Shown: piece after piece, positions 1 through 8,459 of the stretch
How the letters are laid out: the number at the start of each line of letters is the position of its first letter
How positions within the stretch are numbered: the stretch's first letter is position 1
Assembly (NCBI GenBank): GCA_003990745.1
Contig: RBNI01006558.1
Span: 1 to 11,200 of the forward strand
Reading direction: 5' to 3'
DNA: 11,200 bases
DNA from: Jimgerdemannia flammicorona
Lineage: Eukaryota > Mucoromycota > Endogonomycetes > Endogonales > Endogonaceae
Made by a program: the position numbers and the translations under genes
The notes under the pieces: model-generated
What the model saw: the letters and a program-made list of their open reading frames with translations, nothing else
Told to the model about the DNA's origin: nothing
Databases searched by the model: none

Positions 1-80
1 CCCCCCCCCACATGTTGCCAGTCAAAGGCACTGGGACCCCCCTGCCCAGTACGCTCACCAGAATGCACATTGCTCGCCAT
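1..80 (-). pseudogene. Start of ORF1 of a second LINE copy (partial)
   Basis: An ATG at 80-78 opens a frame that runs unbroken to the window edge. Its product contains TGQGGPSAFDWQHVG, which matches TGLGGSGTFGWQHVG near the start of the other LINE's ORF1 (about 5113-5158) at 10 of 15 residues, and the spacing from the N terminus is similar. I infer that this is the beginning of a related LINE lying head-to-tail behind the first. The frame ends in a run of nine G on the coding strand at the window edge. The alternative is that this is the divergent C-terminal tail of the preceding ORF2, which happens to be in the same frame. Against that, the match is to an ORF1 N terminus and begins close to a Met codon. 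Confidence 0.55.
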
Positions 81-134
81 CTTGAGAGCACCGATACTTG
101 AAGATATTGCCAAGAGTATTGTCAGAATCTTGTG

Positions 135-155
135 TCACCTGAATGTTACAGGTGA
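135..155. repeat. Short inverted repeat (hairpin) near the LINE 3' end
   Basis: TCACCTG and CAGGTGA form a perfect 7-bp stem around a 7-base loop. It lies just after the last recognisable ORF2 sequence and about 55 bases before the putative second ORF1. LINE reverse transcriptases of several clades recognise a 3' stem-loop in their RNA, so this position is suggestive. A stem this short could also arise by chance. Confidence 0.4.
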
Positions 156-233
156 AAAGGGCGTGCCCTGCTGATACTCCACTCCATCCCCAATATCAAA
201 CTCAGCAAGAGAAGCACCCCCCAGGAGCAGTCA

Positions 234-776
234 ATCCCATTGCCACATATCTGGCCCCCGCATCACCTCTCCCTCATTGCCTTGCCAGCACAGGCCAATT
301 CAGTGTGCCCCATCTACCACCCCCCACCAAAAGTCCTTAAATCGCAGCCACCAAGTTCCATTCAGTTCTACTAAAGAGAGCAGATCTCCCAAGGACCCTT
401 GAGGGGAGGTTCTCATCTCCCACACCTTCTGCAGCAGCGGCACCCAACCCCTGCCCTACAGTTCAGCAGCTCTCTTCAACCACCAGGCTCACAAACAGTA
501 TAGCCTCTTAGGGAAATCCACAAGACCAAGACCTCCCCTAATCACCAGTATTGCAAGAGCATCCCAACTGACTTGGGATCTCCTCTCTGCCCAAATCCAA
601 TCTCTAGCTACCTTTATCAGCCTTTTCACCACCCAAGCTGAGAAGTCTAGATAATTGGCCATGTACCATAGCTTGGGGAACTAGTAGACATTCAGAATTG
701 ACACCTGCCCTGCCAGAGAGATATGGCGGCCTCCCTAACCTCGAAGGGCCTCTCTCCAAATAGTCACCCTACTCTC
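234..776 (-). other. ORF2 C-terminal region after RT
   Basis: The RT frame continues past the TGA at 777. It contains GQVSILNVY and FPKLWYMA separated by a TAG (681-683), then GGLGLVDFPKR, then Trp-rich sequence. The first two match the thumb/connection signature common in LINE ORF2 proteins (GRV..LN.Y..PKLWY). I see no RNase H motif and no CCHC knuckle. Several further stops lie between 690 and 234, and the sequence below about 400 has no recognisable domain. Confidence 0.7.
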
Positions 777-1850
777 TCACCACACTTGTGGCAAGACAGA
801 ACCATATATAGAAAGGAAGATTCCCAGATACCACACCACCTCACCAGTAGGAACAATTGTTCCAATGATGTCCCTATCCACTAGCTCATTCTCTAGTACT
901 ATTGTCTCACACTTATGCCAGTTGAGCTTCACCCTAGAGTGAGCCTCATACCATTCCACTGTCCTCTTAAGTACCTCAACATCTGCCACAGACCCAAGTC
1001 CAATCACCATATCATCAGCAAAGGCCCCCACCTTCCACACTATACCATATATAGAGAGTCCTGCCACCCTCCAGTGAATCTTATCCATCAAAGACTCTAA
1101 CAAAAGAGTATAGAGAATAGGGGACAGAGGGTCCCTCTGAGGAACTCCTCTTCCCAAGGAGAATACCAGACCTTGATGACTATTATACATCAGTGTCACC
1201 TGACTGCTCTCTAGTAGACTCAACATAGAAGCCCAAAATCTTGGGAGAACCCCAATTCAATCCAACATCTTGCCCAGCCAAATCTGTTGTACATGGTCAT
1301 AGGCCTTCTTCTAATCCAAAAAGACCAACCTTCCATCTAATCCACAAGCCCAGGCCCCTTCAATGATACCATACACCCATGCAGTTCCATCCCTTATAAG
1401 TCTGCCTCCAACAAAGCCCCACTGCTCCTCCCCCAGTACCTGTTGGGCAACTTTCTGCAGCCTTGTGACAATCACCTTAGTCACCATCTTCCTGTCCATA
1501 TTCAGAAGTATAATCAGTCTCCAATTCTTCCAGTCTTCCCTTCTCCCCTTGTCTTTGTACAGTAAGGCCACCAGCCCAAGGTCCTGCTCCCCAACCCACT
1601 CACCACTCTGAAGAACATGGTCACAGAGAGCAGCCATCTCACCCAAAACTCCAGGGACTATTACTATCTTCTTCCAGAAGTCCCACGGTAACCCATCCTC
1701 CCCTGGCACCATTCCAAGCTTAGTTGCTATAAGGACACTCTGGATCTCCTCTCCTTGCACCAGTAAGATCAAGTCACTCAGTCCTGCTACTTGTGGCAGC
1801 CCCCACTCCTCCAGTGTATCATCAATTGCCTCCTCATCAGCACCCCCTTC
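777..1850 (-). other. ORF2 reverse transcriptase domain
   Basis: LINE RT blocks are readable in order: VALLYKDKGRREDWKNWR, then LLNMDRKMVTKV, QWGFVGGRLIRDG, the A block FLD-stop-KKAYDHV (TAG at 1311), the B block ending PQRDPLSP, the C block FADD (1011-1022) with both catalytic Asp residues, WHKCETIVL and YLG. The B block has Arg in place of the conserved Gly of QGDPLSP, a G-to-A change that would probably harm activity. Apart from the TAG at 1311 the domain reads in one frame. It lies one frame away from the endonuclease half. Confidence 0.93.
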
Positions 1851-2443
1851 TCTCTCACCCACAAACCCTGCCATCTCTCCTTCAAAACCCCTAAGATTTG
1901 TTGCGTGCCATACACTATGTCCCCCATGGCATCTAAGACCCCATCCCACTGATGTCACACCCTCCTAGCTTTGAGGAGTCTTGACAAGTATCTAGTAGGC
2001 TGCTCACCCTCCTCAAGCCCCTGCCACCATAACCTGGCAGCCATTCCTTGCATATGAGTCTCTTCCTCCTCTCGCAATACCTGTTACAGTTCCACTATCT
2101 CCATTTTCATCTGCTCTAACCTCCAATCCTCCACCCCATCAGAAGTAAGCAAATCCACCCAATCCATTTGCAGTCTCCTCAATCTGCTGGAAGCACACCT
2201 CATGTGCTTCCTCCTCCATCTCCCAGCTTCTCTACCAGCTCCTCTCTAATAGACCCTTGCAGCCTCTTTCAGTCTTATCCAATGGACACCCACAGACAAA
2301 CCCTCATGCCTCCAGATAGAAACCTTCACCTGAATGTCCTCCACCCATGGGTCCCACAACCCTTTCTCAGTCAGCAGAGAGGAGTTGAGGCACTAATGTC
2401 CGGGTCCATCTCTACTCCCCCCAAACTGCCTCTACCCCAAAAG

Positions 2444-3109
2444 CCCCCAATGATCAGACCACAGGCACCACTCCACCTCCAATGTCTTCCAAACATCAAA
2501 CCCCCAACACTCAGCCATCAGAATCCAGTCAATCCTTGTACCCAATCCATTCACCTAATGTGTGTAGACCCTGGTGTTGCTCTACCATGTTCTGCCCATA
2601 TCCCCTAAGGAACTCAAATTCTCTACCTCCTCCCATGCATCCAGACCTCTACTTCTCCCCCCTGCATTCCTCTCTCCATCAGTTCTATCAAGATGCTGAT
2701 CCTGAACCATATTAAAGTCCTCACCAAGAACATCAACCCCTTCCTCCAAGAGAATACCTTCCTCCAGCAGCTCCTTAATCCATGCAGTCCTCTCACCCCT
2801 AACTACTGGGCAGTAGCAAGAGCCAACCCTCACTGACTCCCACTCTGGCCGATGCCAGTCTCCCCAGACCAAGCAATCACCTCAGCTCCTGATTCCCCCC
2901 AAGTCTCCTCTACCCTTCTTTATCAGAATTGCCACTTTTCCAAACCAAGCAGCAGCCCCACTCCATTCCCTAGTCCACTTCACCCAATTGTCCTCATCCT
3001 CACACTATACATCCTGTAGTAAAAAGAGATCAGCCTCCAATCCCTTGAGCCAAGTAAAAATGTTCTTATGCCACCCAGATCCCCTTAACCCATTCACATC
3101 AAAGAGAAA
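2444..3109 (-). other. ORF2 APE-type endonuclease domain
   Basis: The expected motifs appear in order: NVNGLRG (about 3080-3097), LFLLQD (about 3014), GEDFNM (about 2709-2726), RIDWIL (2519-2536) and SDHWGL (about 2441-2458). These are the AP-endonuclease-like (exonuclease/endonuclease/phosphatase fold) motifs of LINE ORF2, which make the first-strand nick. Two differ from the family pattern. The metal-binding Glu of the usual QE motif is Asp, and the usual GGDFN reads GEDFN. The Asp and Asn of DFN and the Asp-His of SDH are kept. Stops at 3005, 2882, 2582 and 2555 interrupt it. Confidence 0.88.
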
Positions 3110-3160
3110 ATATTGGTTGTACTATTCATAAGAAATAATGTTAAATAATGATTCCATTCT

Positions 3161-5179
3161 CTACATGTCTGCATTCAGCTCCTCCTGCACTAAGTCCAAG
3201 TCATGTTCAGCAGCTAGTTCCTTTTTGCCAACTTCCCATGCCTTCAACCCTCTCAGTAGTTCCACCATTGCCCCATCTTCCCTCTTCTCAAAGTCCTCAT
3301 GATACTCTAGACAGGCCTCCTGCCAGAGCTGCAAACCATGATGTTCTGCCCAACAATAGGCAGCCTACTCACCAGCGACAACCACCATCTCCGCCTTCCT
3401 CACCTCATCAACCTCATATCTCTCCTCCTCTAGGAAGATTGCAAGAATCTCCACCTTCAGCACCTCCATTACTCCATCTCTATGCAGAATCTGTGCCCAA
3501 TGCTCCTCTGGCATCACATACAGGTCAACTTCTCCCAACACCTCAGCTATGAGGTTATTCATCACCTTGCTCATCCACAGCAGATTCCCCACCTCCTTCC
3601 CTCTAGGGGTCCCTGGCCACCCAGCATCCAGTATCATGGTGTCTGCTCCTACACTGGCAGCCTCATCCCACTCCTCCTCTGGAACATCCACCAGCTCATC
3701 CTCACTAACTACCACCACCTGGCCCCCTTTCGCCACATTGGGGACCCCAAAGTGAACTCACTGAGCCCCTTTCATCAGCACATCCTCTGCTATCCCTCTC
3801 TTCCCAACTGGGCCCCTCCTGATAAGTGGGGGGGGGGTGCCATCCAACTCCTGCTCCCAAACTTCAAACATACTGTCAGTATAGGCATCCTTGTCCAACA
3901 CCTTCCCAGCCCCTCTCTTGTTCGCCACTATCTCCTTTCCTCCTTTACTAGCCCAGACACTGGCCTTGATGCCTCCAGACTCTACAGCCCCATCCAACTT
4001 CTTCTCTGCCCCTCCTTTCATACTTGTCAAAAGCTCCCTCTGTCTCTTTCACCCCTGGGCCCACTCCCACTACTTCTTGTCAGTGTGGATATACTTCTCC
4101 TCCACAATCTCCAAGTATGTCAACTCTACATATTCTTTCCAGGCCTTCACTCTCTGCTCAACAGCCCCACTCATCTCTTCCAGTACCTCCAGTAGATCCT
4201 CCTCCTCCTCCTCACTCCCTTTCACCCTTGACACTTGACAGCTAAAAGCCTCCCACATCATCACCACTGGCCAGTCACTCAACTTCCCAGTAGCCTCCTT
4301 CCCTACCAGTCAAATCCTGACATCAACATCCCCAGTCCTTATAGTGGTCCCCTCTCAAATTTGGAAACCAATATCCATCACATCACCATACTCCACCATC
4401 ACCTCCTCAACCCTTCTCCTCATCTCGACTGCCATCACTATAGGCAAACTCTTCACCAGCAGCTGTACCACCCTGGGGTCCCACCTCAGGCAATGTACCA
4501 TAGGGACCACTATCTCCCCAACTACCACTCCAGCCTTCAGAGCCTTGTCCAGCATGCCCACCTCCTCAAAACCCACCTCAACCCCCTCCAGCCCCTTCAG
4601 AAACTTCACCAAGGCTGCCCCAGCCACCTGCTTCAAAATTAGCCCCAATACCATCCTTGCTATCACTGCCAAGCCCTGGGAGCACAGGGTCACTGCAAAC
4701 TCTGAGATCAATTTCTTGAGTAATGGGGCCACCACCAGCCCTATTACACTATCCACCAGGTCCCCCTTCCACATTGGGACCTCCTGCCTCACCTGGCCAT
4801 CAGCTGTCACATCTCTTTTTTTTTTCTGATCCCCTGTCACACTCTCATAAACAGTCATACCCCCAGCCACAGCCCCTCCAGCCCCTATGCTCCCATCTCC
4901 ACCCTGCGGGCCACTCCCCCTCCTGACACTAGCCTTGCCCTTCCCCTCAGCAGCACCAGCCCTGGTTCCGGCAGACCATCCACCTGCCTTCACCTTGTCA
5001 GCAAAGCTAGAGGAACCAGGTCTTTCCCCAGATCCACCAGACACTAGTCCTCCTCCAGAGCCTTTACCACCCTTTGACTCTCCAAAAGCCCCCATCTCTA
5101 ATCCATACTCTCTCCCTACATGCTGCCAGCCGAAAGTACCAGATCCACCTAACCCAGTATACCCATCAGAACTCTTGCT
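3161..5179 (-). pseudogene. LINE ORF1, degraded
   Basis: One minus-strand frame of about 673 codons links four open pieces, with stops at 4355, 4310, 4070, 4049, 3758 and 3365, and ends at the TAG at 3161-3163. The first 130 residues are Gly/Ser-rich, with TFGWQHVG near the start and SSFADKVKAG further on. A hydrophobic stretch (about 4785-4420) follows, then an acidic region with a run of Glu (about 4220) that could form a coiled coil, then a Lys-rich to acidic C-terminal half. ORF1 proteins of LINEs usually bind the element RNA; I see no CCHC knuckle or RRM here, so the role rests on position. The initiator Met is not preserved: compared with the second copy, similarity starts at the AGC codon (5177-5179) just after where Met-Ala would be. 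Confidence 0.8.
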
Positions 5180-5180
5180 C

Positions 5181-5396
5181 AATGATATTTTTATAATACC
5201 TTTTCTCCTAGTTGTATTGAAGAACTGTTGCTTGAAGTTTGTGTAATATGAATTGTACCAGAGAAAGGTGGCCATGCACAGTTGGTCATCATTGCTTATC
5301 TCATATACTGTATGATCTTCTTGTACTCTGATATGGTGACTTGTGAAGAAAGACTGTCTCCTGTACTGATGTCATTATTCTGGAGTCACCATTACA
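5181..5396 (-). repeat. Putative 3' LTR, truncated by the LINE
   Basis: Directly after a purine tract the minus strand reads TGTAATGG, which fits an LTR beginning with TG. AT-rich sequence without a convincing gene continues for about 210 bases to the LINE junction. The end of the 5' LTR (CACTATATGACA, next to the PBS) is not found here. This is expected if the LINE inserted inside the LTR and the remainder lies beyond the left edge. It cannot be aligned to the 5' LTR because the visible parts do not overlap. Confidence 0.45.
5186..5195 (-). promoter_or_regulatory. TATA-like box in the putative 3' LTR
   Basis: TATAAAAATA lies on the minus strand within the presumed U3 of the gypsy 3' LTR, about 200 bases from the LTR start and about 6 bases upstream of recognisable LINE sequence. 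LTR promoters commonly carry a TATA box about 25-30 bases before the RNA start. Here that start would fall inside the LINE ORF1. The call rests on motif and position only. Confidence 0.4.
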
Positions 5397-5406
5397 TCTT
5401 CCTCCT
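5397..5406 (-). promoter_or_regulatory. Polypurine tract candidate
   Basis: AGGAGGAAGA on the minus strand is an all-purine run immediately followed by TGTAATGG. In LTR retrotransposons such a tract primes plus-strand DNA synthesis and abuts the 3' LTR. Position after the end of integrase (about 360 bases downstream) is right. Other purine runs exist nearby, so this is the best candidate and not a proof. Confidence 0.45.
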
Positions 5407-5764
5407 GAATAAGGATCTTCTTGAGTACATATCCTTATTCATTGGTCCAGTTCTGAAAAATTTACTGATCTTATAATCTCTGGCAAGGAATTGAAAAGTA
5501 GTATTTATGGGCTGGCATCTTCCCTTTGTATTTTGGCATGATGGTGAAGGGTCACTCCCTTCATATAGAGCAAGGGCCTGATTTTGATCTTGACTAATCA
5601 GTTGATTGTTTGAACTCCTCTGGCTTCGAAAGTCTTATGGATGAGTAGTTGCTGGTGCTGTATCCCTTAGAGAATGGTCCAGACAGATAGCCTGCTGGTC
5701 ACAGGACATGCTGTTACAATTTGCAGACTAGAACTTTATGGGTGGTCATCACGTTTTACTTCTC
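5407..5764 (-). other. Spacer between pol and 3' LTR, no gene seen
   Basis: This stretch follows the last integrase codons and precedes the purine tract. Some short open pieces can be read on the minus strand, for example one beginning MPKYKGKMPAHKYY near 5540, which becomes longer if two or three TAA codons are read as former Gln. No domain is recognised. It is most simply a 3' untranslated region. A short plus-strand open frame over 5282-5476 has no supporting feature. Confidence 0.5.
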
Positions 5765-6980
5765 TTATATAGGTTCATGGTACTTCTTGAGTCTGTTCTT
5801 ATATACCGTGGTAGGCAGTATGGTCCCTGAGATTTTTCTAAGCCAGAAGATAGTTCTCTTGATATCTTGTATATAGAAGAGTCCTTCCCATTTGGGCTCC
5901 AGTTTTTGCAACCATGAGGCTTCTACTATATTTCGATATAGTAGGACCTTTTCTCTAATTTAGATGAGTTCTAGGGTCTTGTGATTCTTTTCTGCATTCT
6001 TCCTTATCAGCACTTGTGACTTGATGATGTAATCTTCAGCCTTCTTTCTGATTTGGTGTAGTCTCCAGATTTCTGCATCAACCCATCTCCAAGTTAGGTC
6101 TAGATTTGTGGCTGAGGTTCCATCAGAATCTTCTTCTCTAAAGAGCAGTTCTCTTGGGGTAAAGTGTGTGCTCTGTGATTATATATCTTGTAGGATAGAG
6201 AGGGCAGTTGGGAGATAGTTATCTCAATTCTCATATGTCTCTGAGATCTTTGCCAGGATGTTCTTGAGGGGCTTGTTGGTTCTCTCTATCTGTCCATTTC
6301 CTTGAGGGTGGTATGCAGTGGTCTTGATGTACTGGATCTTGTATTTCTGATATATTATCTCATGGAATCTATTGACAAATTCTGTACCATGGTCTGTTGT
6401 GATTTGCTTTGTGTCTTGTAGTGGCAGATGATTTCTCGGTACAGGAAGTCAGCTATAGAGAGGACATTGGCTTCTTGTAATACTCCTGCTTCTATCCATT
6501 TGGTAAAGAGGTCTACAATAACTATAATATAGCAGTTTCCTGATAGTATTACTGGTAGTAGCCCAATGATATCTATTGCAATGTGGTGGAAGGAGATAGG
6601 CTCAATTCTTGATGACCCAGGTGCCTGGTCTTACTGATCTTGTTTCTGTTTTTGGCACTTGTCACACCCTTTGACAAATTGGCACAGGTCTTCTTCCATC
6701 TTGGACCACTACATGGTTCTTCTTATCTTGTCATATGTATTGGTTCCTCCTAGGTATCCTTGCTCATATACTTCCTTCATTACTTGATACTTCTTGTATT
6801 CAGGTATTACTAGCTTTTCTCCTTTTCTGAGTATAGTGTTGTCTAGTTCAAACTGTTTCCAAGTCCAGTTGATGATAGTGATTGTCCAGGGTTCAAGATG
6901 GTTAGGCATCTTCCACTGCCCAAGGTAGCTGATTAATCCATAGTATAACTCCTTATTCATATTGAATAGTCTTGATGGGG
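5765..6980 (-). pseudogene. Integrase with zinc-binding, catalytic and GPY/F-like parts
   Basis: The N-terminal zinc domain reads VYEQGYLGGTNTYDKIRR, then CDKCQ (about 6657-6671). Both conserved His residues are Tyr while both Cys remain. The catalytic triad is intact in principle: Asp in IAIDIIG (6571-6573), Asp in TTDHGTEF (6392-6394) and Glu in GQIERTN (6284-6286). A one-base deletion near 6410 separates the first from the other two. Next come FTPRELLF, a basic helix, and LEPKWEGLFYI ... RLKKYHEPI, the GPY/F-like C-terminal module of many gypsy integrases, ending at a TAA at 5765. I see no chromodomain. Stops also lie at 6224 and 6179 and just after the zinc domain's HH part (6709). Confidence 0.93.
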
Positions 6981-6989
6981 GTATTTCGG

Positions 6990-7438
6990 GGTATCTTTGA
7001 GAGTACATCAGCATTGGTATTGGTTCTTCCTGAGCAGTGCTTGACAGTACAGTCATACTCTTACAGTCTGTAGATCTATCTGGCATATATTCCTTTGGGG
7101 TTCAGAGTGTGGAATAGCTAGGCAAGAGTGGAATAGTCTGTTTGAATGGTGAAGTATTTCCCTGCTAGATAGTAGTGGAACTTGTCTACTGCCCAAACTA
7201 CTGCTAAGCATTCGAGCTTACATAACTCATAGTTCTGTTCTACTCTATGGGTACCTCAGCTTACATAGGAGATGACATATTCATGTCCATCTTTCTTCTG
7301 AGCTAGGACTGCTCTAAGTTCTATAGTACTTACATCTGTCTGCAGAATGAATTCTAGGTTCCAATCTGGTCTTCTGAGGATAGGTGCTTGGGTCAACCTA
7401 GTCTTGAGTTCATTGAAGGTTTCTTGGTACTCCTTGGT
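6990..7438 (-). pseudogene. RNase H domain
   Basis: Following RT in the shifted frame are FILQTDVSTIELRAVLAQ (first catalytic Asp at 7334-7336), YELCKLECLAVVWAV with the conserved Glu, YYLAGKYFTIQTDYST, and NPKGIYAR before a TAG. The C-terminal part is HCSGRTNTNADVLSKIP. Compared with the well-known gypsy pattern, TDH reads TDY, and stops replace the Trp after TDxS.L (7118), the Trp of YARW (7076) and the Gln of LQEY (7061). This segment has the densest damage in the element. It would degrade RNA in the RNA-DNA hybrid. Confidence 0.9.
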
Positions 7439-8260
7439 CTATTTTAATTTAGTTTCCTTCTTCAGTAGCTTGTAGATAGGTGCTGCAATGTTGGAGTATC
7501 CTTTGATGAATCTTCTGTAGTAGCTGGCTAGTCCAAGGAAGGTGTGGACTTCTATGGTTGTTCTGGGTCTCAGGTAGGCTGCAACAGTCTCAATCTTCAT
7601 AGGGTCTGTGTAGATTCTGGTCTGGTTGATGAGATATCCTAGATAGGTGATTTCTTGAGCTGCAAACTTACATTTCTTGGGTTGAGTAAAGGCCATGCTT
7701 ATTGAGCTTCTTGAGGGCTAGCTGTATGTGATTGATATGTTTCTGTGTAGTATTACTGAAGATGATCATATCATCAACATAGACAAAGAGCTATTTTCCA
7801 ATCTTGTTGCTGAAAACTCTATTTATCATTTTCTGAAAACTTGCTGGGGCATTGCACATTTCAAATGGCATTTGCAGATAGATATAGGTGGCATCAGGTG
7901 TGATGAAGGCTAATTTCTTACTGGTATCTTATGTGAGATCAATCTGATGGAAGCCTGAGAACAGATCCAAGGTGGTGTAGTATTTGGCTTCACTTCTAAG
8001 AGTGGTAAGAATTTCTTGAATATTTGGCAAGGGCTACCTATCCTTCTTGATGATGGCATTGAGCTTCCTGTAGTCAATGCAGAGTCTTGGCACAAACTCT
8101 CCAGGCTTGCTTCCTTTCTTTGAAGCAAGGACAATGAGTGAAGCCCAGGGACTGATAGCTTGCTTGATGATTCTGGCTTCTTCCATTTCCTTGAGTTCTG
8201 CTTGCAGCCATTCTCTGTAGGCAGGTGGTATGAGTCTGGCTTTCTGGTAGATGGGCTTGG
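7439..8260 (-). pseudogene. Reverse transcriptase (Ty3/gypsy)
   Basis: Gypsy RT blocks appear in order: IPPAYREWLQAELKEM, SPWASLIVLASKKG, LCIDYRKLNAI, DR-stop-PLPNIQEIL (TAG 8034), TLDLFSGFHQIDL, FITPDATY, MPFEMCNAPASFQKM and the catalytic YVDD (7770-7781). After a one-base shift near 7690 come KKCKFAAQEITYLGYLI and FLGLASYYRRFIKGY. The first catalytic Asp (TLDLFSG) and the YVDD pair are kept. The usual MPFGL reads MPFEM, a Gly-to-Glu change. Stops lie at 8034, 7929 and 7791, the last two codons before LFVYVDD. Confidence 0.95.
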
Positions 8261-8459
8261 TATCACCAGTGTCAACTTCATGGTAGTACTTGGGTTCTTG
8301 ATTGTGGATATCTCTGAAGTCTGTAGCAAGTACTCCTTCATTCTGGTATAGGATCTTGAGAAGTTGTTCTTCCAGAGGAAAGTTTTCTCCAATGGTATAT
8401 GTGTGCTTGTTCTGGTCCTTATCTTTCTTGTGTTCAAGTTTAGTAATCTTGGTGGCAGC

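Larger units (their letters stand above)
135..3157 (-). pseudogene. LINE ORF2: APE endonuclease plus reverse transcriptase, degraded
   Basis: ORF2 would nick target DNA and copy the element's RNA onto the nick (target-primed reverse transcription). I chose the start ATG at 3157-3155, six bases after the TAG ending ORF1 and in the same frame. The endonuclease comes first, then a basic linker ending in EEGEQPTRYLSRLLKARR (about 2014-1961), a motif typical of LINEs before the RT. RT and a C-terminal region follow. The reading frame shifts by one near 1840-1858, within a short C run on the plus strand. In-frame stops include those at 3122, 3005, 2882, 2582, 2555, 2432, 2393, 2246, 2084, 1955, 1311, 777 and 681 (low coordinate of each codon). 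The C-terminal end is uncertain; a TGA at 135-137 is the last candidate before the second LINE. Confidence 0.9.
82..5180 (-). mobile_element. Non-LTR retrotransposon (LINE, APE-endonuclease type), decayed
   Basis: On the minus strand a long ORF1 is followed by an ORF2 with an APE-like endonuclease, a LINE-type reverse transcriptase and a C-terminal domain, giving about 5.1 kb. The 5' limit is placed where recognisable ORF1 sequence ends and the AT-rich gypsy flank begins. The 3' limit is set by the start of the second ORF1-like sequence near position 80. No A-rich tail, simple-repeat tail or target-site duplication is clear. RT motif spelling (LLYKDKGRREDWKNWR, DPLSP, FADD) and the absence of a visible RNase H domain favour an L1-like type over a Tad1-like one, but the clade cannot be fixed without a tree. 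Many stops and one frameshift make it inactive. Confidence 0.92.

Noticed and set aside
4816..4825. Run of ten T as the A-tail of an inserted element
   Set aside because: It is inside ORF1, where on the coding strand it reads as Lys codons in frame (DQKKKRDV), so it is part of the gene.
2168..4829. Long plus-strand open frames rich in Pro, Ser, His and Leu
   Set aside because: They mirror the G-rich LINE coding strand, which has recognisable endonuclease and ORF1 sequence in the opposite direction. The plus-strand products show no domain.
5180..5275. ATG at 5275 as the start of LINE ORF1
   Set aside because: The 32 codons from this ATG lie in AT-rich gypsy LTR-like sequence, and the second LINE copy places the ORF1 start near 5185. 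The in-frame fusion looks incidental.
5282..5476. Small hydrophobic plus-strand frame of 64 codons
   Set aside because: It lies in LTR and spacer sequence of a minus-strand element, with no motif and no supporting signal.
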